This document shows, in pieces, positions 12,901 to 32,003 of a DNA stretch of 64,000 nt. A model generated the notes under the pieces. It was given only the letters and a program-made list of their open reading frames with translations, made no database searches and was not told the origin of the DNA. The number at the start of each line of letters is the position of its first letter. The first letter of the stretch is position 1. This DNA comes from Sanderia malayensis. Lineage: Eukaryota > Cnidaria > Scyphozoa > Semaeostomeae > Pelagiidae. The stretch is taken from the NCBI GenBank assembly GCA_013076295.1, contig RQOL01000718.1, forward strand, positions 4,340,001-4,404,000. The letters are read 5' to 3'. Made by a program: the position numbers and the translations under genes.

Positions 12901-15900
12901 TCGTAAGCACCAAGACTATTAGCTATTTGTTATTGATAAAACTCTTTTAGGAAATTCATATTTTGAAATGCTTTGGAAACTCGCTTTTACGTGTGCTTCG
13001 ATCGTTTAGACAAACTGTTGGTGGTGTGGAAATTGATGCATCAGATGAAGAAGCTAAGAAGTTAAAGATGGCAAGCGAGAATTGCATCACGGGACAGAAA
13101 AAGATAGCGAAAAATAAGAAATACAGGAATCAAGTTCCGCGGCCATTTTCGCCAGTGTTCACTAACGTGAATTTCTATGAGACAGAATCCAGGTACTTGA
13201 TGTAAAATTCCGAGAAATGTCTTCAATCTTTTTTTCACGCATGGCACTTTCGATACACCGAGTCTCAATAAAAAAATGACAACATTCTATTCCATTAGGA
13301 GTTCGTGATATCAAAATTTAACTATATTGTATTGAATACTTGATATTTTTCTGTGTATTTTATAATCAATTATTATTTATTTTTATTCCAGAGAGTACAC
13401 ATTTCGACAGTTATGTGTTATAAATTGGATTCTTGAAGCAATGTCCAAAGACCAGCAGTCTTTTGGAATGCCTCCAATTTCAACTTGCTGGAAATTAAAG
13501 TAAGATATGAACGTCAACTGTTGTAGTGACTTTCATTGCTTTGAGAAATATGGTGTTGTTGTTATTAATTGAAATAGATGCAATTTGACGCTATGTTTAT
13601 CTTGCAAGGGATATTAAAGAAGATATGAGATCAGCGCAGAAAAAAGTCGAAAAAGAAAAACAAATTGATCCAACATGGAGATCATTTCTAACGAACCCAA
13701 ATAAATTCAGCAAGGTAAGTTCTTTACGCCTATGGACTAACTTAAGCATAAATTGGTATAAATTCAGAAGTTATTTGATATTGTTTGAATGAACAGGGAA
13801 GAAGAGGAAGGAGAGGAACACTTTTACAAAGAAGAGTTTCAGTTGCACCAAGCATAATTAGGTTATTATCAGCAAGTTCATCAGGAACTACAACAACAAC
13901 ACCGCTGGGAACAAAAACATCTCAAACACGTAAATTTGCAAATTATTATTTTATTGAAACTTATATATTTTATTTTATTTTATTTTATTTTATTGTTTTC
14001 TGCGTTTTCTCTCTTCAACTTTGAAGTCATTTTTCCTTAACCTTTTTTGTTTCTTTCAAGGGTTTTTATATATTTATATACAGTGAAATCCCGCTATAAC
14101 GAACTCTGTAGGGACCGAGAAAATAGTTCGCAATAGCGGGAGTTCGTTATACAGAAGGGACATTTTTTTATGAAGAACTACTTCCCAGAATCCAAGGGAC
14201 CGGAGTTTTAGTTCGTAATAGCGGGAAGTTCGTTATAAGCGGGGTTCGTTATAGCGGGATTCCACTGTATATTATGCTCACCTTGCTCACCTTTCTCCGC
14301 TTTGTCCTGGACGGGTAGCGGGCTTCTGCCGGAGTCCTGCTTCTATCTTTGTTTGGCATGCTGTTCTATCCTCTGTGAGGTCTTCTGTAAGGTTGCACAC
14401 CTTACAATATATATTTATATATATTATTATGATATATATATATATGTATCTAACAACAATAATAATAATAATACTTTTGAAAAACACCGCTCGACAGTGC
14501 TCAATACATGTGTAGAGCGGTATATAGAATTGAGTGATGTTCAGTAGACACATAATTCGCTGCAACTCTGAGTTTCGTGCTTATGCACTCATCAGGCAGA
14601 TGTATCTATATATCCGCGAATTAAATATCGCACATCGAAGAATGGAACTTTTGTCCTCAGGAGCAATAGAACAAAGCATATTACAATTAACTCCTGCCCA
14701 TACTTTCTCAATTACCCTTAGCATATAAATAAGATGTAAATAGGAATATATTTATTTGTATATTTATCTCCTAATGAGTGGGAAACCACGAAACAGGCTT
14801 GTTGAGATACAGAGTTTAGTATTTTAAATCTTTTATTCTTCGATACATCCTTTACATATATATAATTTAAAAATTAGTTATACTATATTATAATTTCTTT
14901 TCGATCTATAGCTGAGGCGCAGAATTCAGAATCGTCAACGAGTGAAAAAGTTGAAACAAGAAGCAAAGGTTTTCCACAAGCTGTAACATTTTCAAATGAC
15001 AATGGAGATACACATTCAGGTGAATTATCAGCAAAAATGATTCAAAGTAAGCACTGAAAACACGTCATAAATAAATCGAATTAGCAAATGATTGACAGAG
15101 TCTACAGAATTATAGTTTGTAGTTGAATGTTAGTTATGTTGATTGGAAAAGGAAATGATGACGTTACTTGAGATACCGAGGTTTACATGGACTTGCTACA
15201 CAGTCGTAGTATAGCAGCACCATCAACCAATCGGAAAGTACTTGGTTGAGCAATAGTTGCCGTGGTCTCCTTCGCAGCGATGAAACCTGGGCGTTGTGTA
15301 GTAAGGCTAATGTTCACAGTTGAACACTAGCCTTACTACATATCACTAGCGTACCTTACTACATATCATTAGCCTTACTACATACTACACTATCATATCA
15401 TTTGCTTATTGCTTAATAATGGTGTATTATTTTTAGCGATAAGGCCTGTGAATCCGATGCTTGGCACACAGAAGGATAAGGCGTTCACTGTGAGAGATGT
15501 TGTTCTTGCTAAAAATGCATTTGCTCGAAGAGGATCAAGAAAAGCTTCAACAGCTTCGATCCAACGAAGAAAATCAACAACGAAGCAAATGCTGGTATGA
15601 AGATAATAATATTATTAAATTAATTGAAGTTATCATCACTTGTGAAATACTTTATGAATTCGTGTTTCATTTAAATAGATAATTTTGTGTCGATCTTTCA
15701 GGAAGGTTTTGATCAAGAAAGAATAGACAATAATAATAACGAAGAGCTGCAGTGGAGTGAGAAAGATTGTAAGAAAACATTTTTCATTCTTTCATCACAA
15801 GAAATCCATATTTTTTTCAGTATTTTGTATATAAGAATGTAGCGGAATGTCTATTGGCAGATGTAATGCTCTATACAACGTGGGGCAGAGTGTGTGTATT

Positions 15901-18900
15901 GTTAAATTTAGTTGTCTAATTTGAAACTCTGAGTTACAACCCATCTCGTGTTTCTTTTGCGTTATTTGTTATCATTGCAAATATAAACATGTATATATTT
16001 TAAGATGAAGAACATTTATATTTTACAGATGAAAATAACAAGGAGAAAGTCTTGGCTGCAGCTATTGCTTCATATGGTGCAATATCAATCAACAAGAAAG
16101 TTGATAAAATGCCTCTTCATTTAAGAGATAAATTTGACGAATTAAGCAAAGAAAACGATCTTATTCTTCATGATAATCTCGAACAAAGAGAAAGGTTATT
16201 ATCAAAAATTGTTTTGTATTTATTCTTGTTAATGTTTTTTTATAATTATTTATCATTGTTCATTCTATTCCTTTCCTGGTCATCACATTTCTGGTGTTTC
16301 TTGAATATTTCAGGACGAATGTGGAATCAATGGAGAAGAAATTTTTAGCACTGAATGTAATGAGTGATGTGAACAAAGCACTAAATATAATGAGATCGAA
16401 AGGTGCTTTGAAAATCGAATCTGAAGAAGAAAAAAAAGCAAGAATTTCTGAAGAGTGCTCGTGGTAATTTCCTTAACCCTCTCATGCCCAGCGTCCCAGT
16501 TGGTCCCAGTAGAAGCAAAAATCATGAAAAACCCAATTTGATTAAAATTGGCTGAAACTCGGTGAAAAGTACAATTTTGGGGCGCTGAATTCGAATATCG
16601 AATTTATTTTTTGAAATTTTGATGTTTTGGGGGCAAAAAATGGGGTAAAAGGGGGCAAAATGCAAATTTTGAAACTCGTCCAATTTCCATCAAATTTGGT
16701 GAGAAGTACAATTTTCGGGCGCTGAATTCGAATATTGAATTTATTTTTTGAAACTTTGATGTTTTGGGGGCAAAAATGGGGTAAAGGGGAGCAAAATGCA
16801 AATTTTGAAACTCGTCCAATTTCCATCAAATTTGGTGAAAAGTACAATTTTGGGGCGCTGAATTCGAATATCGAATTTATTTTTTGAAATTTTGATGTTT
16901 TGGGGGCAAAAAATGGGGTAAAAGGGGGCAAAATGCAAATTTTGAAACTCGTCCAATTTGCATCAAATTTGGTGAGAAGTACAATTTTCGGGCGCTGAAT
17001 TCGAATATTGAATTTATTTTGTGAAATTTTTATGTTTGGGGGCCAAAAATTGGAGTTTTTACGACTATATTATTATTTAGAGGTCTGGGGCTGAGCTTTA
17101 TTTTGTTACAGTTTTGGCGCGAAATTCAAAATAGTGATTACGATAATGAAAAACTTAACTGTTCAGACCGACATTGCATTACAAAATCAGAAATATCTTA
17201 TCGTGAACTTTTGATTCATTTATCTGAAATACGATGAATATCGAAACCGAGAGCGATTTTTCTGATAGCGAAAGCATAAGTGATATTTCTTCATTGTCTG
17301 AGTTGTCAGCTGAAGAATATGACGAGCTCATGGCCTACGATGATAGCGAAGTTTATGACCCTCATGGTATTGAAAGCGATGATGATCAACCTGGTTGCTG
17401 CCACTGGTCTACAGAGTCAGAAGCAGATTTTGAAGGTTCTATTGCTCCGTCAGAAAGAATACCTGAGTATGGGAGACCTGCTGTTATATTTGATGCTGGT
17501 ACAAAACCACATGAGATTGTTGAAGGTGTTATGGACGACGAATTTATCATGACATGTATTGCAAGTACAAATGAACATGGCGCTGAAGATCCATCATTCG
17601 TTGAGAAAATTGGGGAGATTTCAAGAGATGAGGCAGGAATACGTTTTGTAAGAGGTTTCTTTGCAATCAAATGGCATCTTCGTCTTCTTGGATATCGGCA
17701 ATATAGATGGGCTTGGAGTGAGGACCCCTTGCAATCACAGCCAGAAATAAAGAAAACAATGAGCCGTGAAGTCTTTCGTCTGATGCTAAAGCACTTTCGA
17801 GTTGTCAAAGCTTCATCCTTGCCACCTAAAGATCATCCAGACTACCATCCTTTGCAGAATATTAACTCTGGAGTTGAATATCTCAGACAGAAATCATTAT
17901 CAAAGTGGACGGTTGGCTGGAAAATGTGCGTTGATGAAGGAAGAGTGACTAGCAAAAGCAAAAGGAACCCTTATAAAATAAGAAATCCAGACAAGCCAAT
18001 AAGAATGGGATGGACAATTTGTAAAGTCAGTGATAAGGGAGCAAACGGTGGAAATTATGTTGCTAACCATGTGGTGAAAGTGGAGAAGAAAACGTACAAA
18101 ACATCTGGCAATGGTAAAAACTATGATATTGTTGAGCAACTCATATCTGAATTTAAAGACAGTGGACGTTTGGTTGTTATGGACAGTGGCTTTCCCACAA
18201 TAAAATTAATGGAAGATGCAAAGAACAAATGGCATACTCGATTAATTGCTACGCAAAGGGGCAACACTGCTCATTTCCCATGCAGCCATAAGGACAATTT
18301 GCGTTCAGCAAGACAATTTGTTCGTGGGTTCTCTAAATCTCTTCACAAAGGTTTTCTAAACATCACATATTGGAACGACAACAATGTGGTAGTCTTCTTG
18401 GATAATGACATCAAGTCTGGCCAGCAGTACTGGGAACCTGTTGAAGTCAACCAAGGAAGAGAAAAGGTCATCATTCATATGCCCAGAGTTGCTGCACTAT
18501 ATCGTGAAATGTATGGATGGGTAGACAGAGCCAACCAGCAACTGTCTTATTATAATGCTGAATTTAGAAGTGTGAGGAAGCAAAACAGAATTTTCGATAG
18601 CCTTTGTGAGATGTACGTGTTAGTCAACGGTCATACTTTATGGCGCAACAGCACTAATCTTCACGAGCAGTTATCGAAAAATGCTCTTTCGCAAAGCTCA
18701 TTTCGATTCGAAGTAATTCGTATCTGGTATGCAAAGTTCAAGATGTATCATGGACGTATGCCAGTCCTCCATTATCCATCTGATAAACCACGTGGAAAGA
18801 AAAGATCGTTGGAATCTGCCCTCGCATCACCAAGAAAGGGTCGCCATGAAGAAAAGAGAATTTCAGCAGAGGAATCTTCCAGCAAAGAGAAAAGATTGAA

Positions 18901-20406
18901 ATGCAGAATTTGCCACAAGAAAACATCATTTTGTTGCAAAAAGTGTTCTGGTCCTGGCGATCCTTTTGCTCTTTGCTCAAATACCAGAGGAAGAGACTGC
19001 TGGAATAAGTTTCATGCTGCACGTGAATTCGATCTGCCGAGCAGTCAATCTCAGGAAAACGAAGAAGAGATCTAAGCTATTGTAGAAGCTGCTGTAACTG
19101 TCAAAGCAACGTCAACTGAATCAAAAACAGCTTTTTTAAAAGCTACCATATATCCCAACTAAATGACCTGTTTCTACGATTGTCTGCTGCCAACCGCTAT
19201 TACTCTGTGACCTTTGATGACACGCCCAATCTGTGCTTGCACACTTGATGACCAATTTTGCCCCACTCCCCCCCCCCAAAAAACATAAAAATTTCAAAAA
19301 ATAAATTCGATATTCGAATTCAGCGCCCGAAAATTGTACTTCTCACCAAATTTGATGGAAATTGGACGAGTTTCAAAATTTGCATATTGCCCCTTTTACC
19401 CCCATTTTTTGCCCCCAAAACATAAATATTTCAAAAAATAAATTCGATATTCGAAATCACCGCCCGAAAATTGTACTTCTCACCAAATTTGATGGAAATT
19501 GGACAAGTTTCAAAATTTGCATTTTGCCCCCTTTTACCCCATTTTTTGCCCCCAAAACATCAAAATTTCAAAAAATAAATTCGATATTCGAATTCAGCGC
19601 CCCAAAATTGTACTTTTCACCGAGTTTCAGCCAGTTTTAATCAAATTGGGTTTTTCATGATTTTTGCTTCTACTGGGACCTACTGGGACGCTGGGCATGA
19701 GAGGGTTAATCAGTTGACAAATAATCAAAACATTGATCTAAGTATGATCACTTGATTGAAATGCTGTGATATCATAAATTATTTGATTCAATGTTGATTT
19801 CGAAGGTATAAAAGTCTTCTGGACAATTTGCCCGTCGCAATCAGAACGGATCGTAATAATTCTTTGGTTTTGGATAAAATTGCAAAATATGGCTCAGTAT
19901 GTTTTTAACTTATGCTTGTCGTTCTATTTGTCTTTCAACAAAGTAATTAATAATTTATCCTTATATTTGTTTTTGAATGCTTATTTTTTCTTTTCTCTTT
20001 TATTTATTTTATCTGTTTATTGCAGCTTGAAGGTCGCAAAGTGTCAACATCGCAATTTTTGAAAGTTTTATCTTTGCTTCAACCATGGGAACTTTGTTAC
20101 CCAGACATTAGTGCCGCCATTGAGGTACATTAGACTTTTTAACTTTTATCATTCAGTTCATTTCTGCTGATCTAAGAATTATTACTTTACTTGTGTGTGT
20201 TAATGTGGCGCAGTAATAATATTTTCATATGAGAATTTTGATATAATTTAAACAAATTACAATATTAATATTTTTTACAATTATTACATTATTAATATTT
20301 TTATATGACAATTTTGTTTTAGTTTGTACGTGACAAGGTTGTGAAAATGGACGAAAAAGAATTTGAGGAATGGTTTCAAGCTCGTACCACAAAGCGTCGA
20401 AAATAA
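9906..20406 (+). CDS. CCDC60-like coiled-coil protein, 20 exons
   Basis: Twenty exons join in frame to 816 codons plus stop: 9906-10208, 10324-10395, 10549-10619, 10712-10781, 11273-11388, 11670-11768, 12572-12675, 12767-12902, 13010-13192, 13392-13499, 13609-13714, 13797-13929, 14912-15046, 15437-15594, 15702-15768, 16029-16194, 16314-16463, 19806-19896, 20026-20124 and 20323-20406. The protein is charged, rich in K/E and mostly helical or disordered, with acidic and serine-rich linkers. The best conserved-looking blocks are REYTFRQLCVINWILEAM (exon 10) and a C-terminal block with LQPWELCYPDISAAIEFVRD and EFEEWFQ. These resemble my memory of CCDC60 (DUF4698), a cilium-associated protein of unknown biochemical role; that name is tentative. 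Introns host a MITE, a pogo-like MITE and a piggyBac element. Confidence 0.7.
11792..12477. mobile_element. TACCGTATTTCC-family element, long copy with coding remnant
   Basis: This has the same ends as the copy at 3830 (TACCGTATTTCCTCTATTAA and its inverse TTAATAGAGGAAATACGGTA), but is 686 bp long and lies in an intron of the CCDC60-like gene. G-rich GGGCGCTTATT words form the outer 80-130 bp on each side. The inner 450 bp is of different composition and partly coding in the + direction: GHVPIELPFLFLKFI, then VVPAIYHVRG. That pattern recalls the HIRAN-like domain seen in some transposon proteins. This may be a deletion derivative that still carries part of the parent's gene. Confidence 0.65.
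14081..14267. mobile_element. pogo/Tigger-like MITE
   Basis: A 187-bp element with terminal inverted repeats (CAGTGAAATCCCGCTATAAC at the left, GTTATAGCGGGATTCCACTG at the right) flanked by TA on both sides, as expected for the Tc1/mariner-pogo group. Internal copies of GTTCGTTATA and related words extend the palindrome. It lies in the intron before exon 13 of the CCDC60-like gene. A related but diverged element is at 23848-24032. Confidence 0.8.
14401..14475. repeat. AT and AAT microsatellites
   Basis: Runs of (TA)n around 14407-14447 and (AAT)n around 14456-14473, directly adjacent, within the same intron as the pogo-like MITE. Confidence 0.85.
15298..15339. repeat. Near-perfect hairpin with dispersed half-sites
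   Basis: GTAGTAAGGCTAATGTTCA and an almost exact inverse separated by 4 bp form a 42-bp hairpin. The right half word AGCCTTACTACATA is then repeated downstream to 15390. It may be a decayed small MITE. Confidence 0.6.
16545..17045 (+). repeat. Left subterminal 137-bp tandem repeats of the piggyBac
   Basis: About three and a half units with a 136-137 bp period; the marker GCGCTGAATTCGAATAT recurs near 16582, 16719, 16855 and 16992. Units differ by a few bases. Long open frames on the minus strand here are a by-product of the repeat and are not genes. Confidence 0.9.
17234..19075 (+). CDS. piggyBac transposase, 613 aa, intact
   Basis: A DDD transposase of the DDE_Tnp_1_7 (piggyBac) family, which cuts and pastes its element at TTAA sites. 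The acidic N-terminus (1-70) is typical of the family. The three catalytic aspartates are all visible in family context: CVDEG (D234), VVMDSGF (D317) and GWVDRANQ (D431). A cysteine-rich C-terminal finger follows (CRICHKKTSFCCKKC and later C/H residues, about 556-600), the domain that binds the ends. The ATG at 17234 is the first in the frame and the length is usual (550-620). No stop or frameshift is seen. It lies in the same orientation as its host gene. Confidence 0.93.
   Translation: MNIETESDFSDSESISDISSLSELSAEEYDELMAYDDSEVYDPHGIESDDDQPGCCHWSTESEADFEGSIAPSERIPEYGRPAVIFDAGTKPHEIVEGVMDDEFIMTCIASTNEHGAEDPSFVEKIGEISRDEAGIRFVRGFFAIKWHLRLLGYRQYRWAWSEDPLQSQPEIKKTMSREVFRLMLKHFRVVKASSLPPKDHPDYHPLQNINSGVEYLRQKSLSKWTVGWKMCVDEGRVTSKSKRNPYKIRNPDKPIRMGWTICKVSDKGANGGNYVANHVVKVEKKTYKTSGNGKNYDIVEQLISEFKDSGRLVVMDSGFPTIKLMEDAKNKWHTRLIATQRGNTAHFPCSHKDNLRSARQFVRGFSKSLHKGFLNITYWNDNNVVVFLDNDIKSGQQYWEPVEVNQGREKVIIHMPRVAALYREMYGWVDRANQQLSYYNAEFRSVRKQNRIFDSLCEMYVLVNGHTLWRNSTNLHEQLSKNALSQSSFRFEVIRIWYAKFKMYHGRMPVLHYPSDKPRGKKRSLESALASPRKGRHEEKRISAEESSSKEKRLKCRICHKKTSFCCKKCSGPGDPFALCSNTRGRDCWNKFHAAREFDLPSSQSQENEEEI
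19285..19640 (-). repeat. Right subterminal 137-bp tandem repeats of the piggyBac
   Basis: Between two and three units of the same 137-bp repeat as on the left, in reverse orientation; the marker CGCCC(G/C)AAAATTGTACTT recurs near 19322, 19459 and 19596. The two arrays make the element's ends a pair of inverted repeats of 400-550 bp. Confidence 0.9.
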
Positions 20407-20639
20407 AAATAAGTTTGATTACATTTTATATTAATTAATGTTTATAGGGAAACAGATTTATATTTTTATAGTTTCATATTTACAAAAGCTATCTTTGAAT
20501 CTAATAAAACTAATAGACTGGGACGCATTGATATAATATAATATACTAATATGATAATATAGTATATCACAGATCCAGAAGTGCTTTAAACGACAGAAAA
20601 ACTGCTTTTATGCACTGGGTGTTTCAGGCTGTAACTTTT

Positions 20640-21180
20640 TTTGAGTTATTCTTGTGATTTGCGAACGCGACCCGTGCTAGGCTCACGATATTTGTCTAAC
20701 AGCCATAGAGATAGGATATAAGAATCTAGTGTGCTGACGGCCGGTACTCCCTTTTTGTAGCGGGTGAAGCAAAAATTTGCAGCCAGTCACCTGACAACAA
20801 AATGGCGGACAGTACTCCACAGACTCGCAGTTGGGGATTGCATGCCTCCCAACTGAAACTGCGCGGTACAAAACTGTTTAGTAGGAAGGAGCTGTCCATT
20901 CGTTCTCGGCGATCATTCTCGGCCCAATCCTGAACCAAGGGTCACAATGTAAATAGTTGTAGCCCTGGTACCTACATCGCAATAATGTATTGTGATTGGC
21001 TACTCTAATAGAAACTTGCTTAAGTTAGGTTTGCTACAAACGTCGTGCCATCGCCGTGCCGTGCTGGCAATTGTCCAGCACGACACTAGCACGACTTGGC
21101 ACGCCTTTTCAATTCAGACGTCGTGCCTGGCCGTGCCAAAATTTCACTGAATCTTGTACAATCTTCGCGGAGGAGCAACA
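20640..21180. other. Non-genic stretch with GTGCC-rich cluster
   Basis: It follows the CCDC60-like gene. A 43-codon frame from ATGGCGGAC at 20801 has a good start context but no family signature. At 21037-21132 the word CGTGCC/GGCACG and its inverse occur about eight times, partly as CGTCGTGCC, giving a local palindromic, GC-rich island in AT-rich surroundings. Function unknown. Confidence 0.4.
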
Positions 21181-21231
21181 TAACTCATTCATAGTAAACA
21201 ACCGACGTGACCAGCCGAATTCAACATGATC

Positions 21232-22484
21232 CAGTGCCATGGGGTGTGCAACAGAGAAGGTTAGTGGTTCAAGATGCGGTTCTGTACGGATGAATTTTAA
21301 TACTTTTCAAGCTAATTAAATAATTAGAATGAAATAAGAATGAAACTGGCACCTCTTTTATCATCTGTTGCAGTAGCGTGGAGGTAGTACCATGGAGTGT
21401 GAAACCAACAAGGTAAGTGATGCAAATTGCGTTATACTTGAGAAATGAATTTATTATATTTAAATCAACTGAAACATTTAGAATGGAATGACATTGACAT
21501 TTGCATCATTTCGATCATCGGTTGCAGTAGCGTGGAGGCAGTGCTACGGGTGTGCACCGACCAGGTAAGTGGTTCGGTACGAAGTGAAGGTAAGTCAATT
21601 TACATAGAAATAAGCACAATTATCATTTATCCATGATTACTCTGCTATCTAAATATTTAACTTACTTTCGATCATTCTCGCGTAAAATAACGTGCAAAAT
21701 AACGTGTAAATTATCGCAAACACATTACCACGCGAGGATTGAAAACCAAAGGAGGAATCGCGCACGTGGTTGAATTAAGCAAGGGGACATTGATCGAATC
21801 GTGAAAATACAAGGGGAGAATAAATTCACTCTGCGTTTTCTCTAGAGGTGTTTTCTTGTAACAAAAAGTTGATCCGCCTCCCCTTACATTTTTATGCGCC
21901 AGCGTATGACCCCTTGCAAGTGAGGCCAGTTGCGCGATGTCCCATTACAGTTATGCGCCACTCTCACCATGTCTCTAGTCTTATATCTGCGTTCTGGTAG
22001 ATAAACTGGCCCAACTGTTTTTATGGTTCGACAACTAAACTTCACTCTCTTTCATTACTTATCTAATTCATGTTATATATTTAATTATTTATTTTGCATA
22101 TAACATTGTATATCAACTTAAATGACTTACCTGGCTCTTGAACCACCTACCTGGTCGGTGCACACCCCGTAGCACTACCTCCACGCTACTGCATCCGATG
22201 ATCGAAATGATGCAAATGTCAATGTCATTCCATTCTAAATGTTTCAGTTGATTTAAATATAATAAATTCATTTCGCAAGTAACGCAATTTGCACCACTTA
22301 CCTTCTCTGTTGCACACTCCATGGCACTACCTCCACGCTACTGCAACAGATGATAAAAGAGGTGCCAGTTTCATTCTTATTTCATTCTAATTATTTAATT
22401 AGCTTGAAAAGTATTAAAATTCATCTGTACAGAACCGCATCTTGAACCACTTACCTTCTCTGTTGCACACCCCGTAGCACTACC
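21232..22484. repeat. Large inverted duplication with micro-exon-like modules
   Basis: Two arms (about 21232-21575 and 22126-22484) are inverse copies with only a few differences in roughly 350 bp, separated by about 550 bp of unrelated AT-rich DNA. Each arm holds three similar modules. Module 2 of the left arm (21374-21412, 39 nt) is preceded by TTGCAG and followed by GTAAGT; modules 1 and 3 also end in a donor-like GT. Modules contain TAGCGTGGAGGTAGT and end MECATEK or MECETNK if read from their internal ATG. I do not recognise a protein. Confidence 0.7.
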
Positions 22485-22799
22485 GTTATTTTTAATTGTT
22501 TGGGCGAAGAGCGATGTTAGGACGGCAACAAGAACGAAAGAAAAACGACAATAAGAATTTCAACTCCTCAATAATTACAACAAACGAACTTACTGCTATA
22601 ATACTAAAATATATTACGTATCCTGTTAATCACTAATGTATCTCTATCACATCACAAACTATATGCGAGTTTATATGTAACAAATGAAAAGTGGTCTGCA
22701 TTGCAGGCACGGGTGATGTAATGCAATAAAGCAAAAGGACAACAATAAAGCTTTTGGAGTGAGAAAATAGGGCCTGTCAGCATACTTTGTTGTGGGTAC

Positions 22800-22870
22800 T
22801 TACCATAAATCCTCGCATAAGTCCCCCCTCTCCCACGTGAAATAAGCCCCCCCCCAAAAAACTCCATCCC
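22800..22870. repeat. Degenerate end of the TACCGTATTTCC family
   Basis: TACCATAAATCCTCGCATAA followed by C-rich words (AAGTCCCCC, AATAAGCCCCCCCCC) matches the inverted half of the G-rich MITE. No clear opposite end was found. Confidence 0.5.
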
Positions 22871-23158
22871 CATGATCAAGCAAGAATGGCACATGATATG
22901 CAGACGTAAATAAGAAATTGTGTTTAATGATTTGAAAAACAATTAACAGAAAAATATTAAATAACAAAAGTTTTGGAGAGAAAGATGAAATTAACAAAAA
23001 TAATAATAATATTCAAAGAGATAGTTGCTTGTATGTAAATCTGATTTTGGATTATGTTCGACTAAAGTTACGTAATTATCTCCATCAAAAGTAGTCAACC
23101 ACATGTGCATAAAAATTCATTCGTGTTGACAAGAAAAATAAACCTCTGTCAAAATATT

Positions 23159-32003
<8,845 letters not shown>

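Larger units (their letters stand above)
16473..19709 (+). mobile_element. Complete piggyBac element
   Basis: Both ends sit on TTAA (16473-16476 and 19706-19709), the piggyBac target duplication. Terminal inverted repeats start CCCTCTCATGCCCAGCGTCC and stay nearly identical for about 70 bp, apart from a few bases. Inside each end lie 137-bp tandem repeats in opposite orientation, and between them one uninterrupted transposase frame. The left TTAA is 9 bp after the donor of exon 17 (16463) of the CCDC60-like gene, so the whole element must be spliced out with that intron. Intact ends and an open frame suggest a recent, possibly mobilisable insertion. Confidence 0.93.

Noticed and set aside
16542..16956. 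Overlapping minus-strand open frames rich in FAPKTSKFQK-type repeats
   Set aside because: They are created by the 137-bp subterminal repeats of the piggyBac and repeat with the unit; the same occurs at 19362-19640 on +.
16545..17045. Regularly spaced repeats reminiscent of a CRISPR array
   Set aside because: The genome is eukaryotic, the units are directly adjacent 137-bp tandem repeats without spacers, and they lie inside transposon ends.
17386..18139. Minus-strand open frames inside the piggyBac transposase
   Set aside because: Antisense shadows of a strongly supported transposase; no motif of their own.
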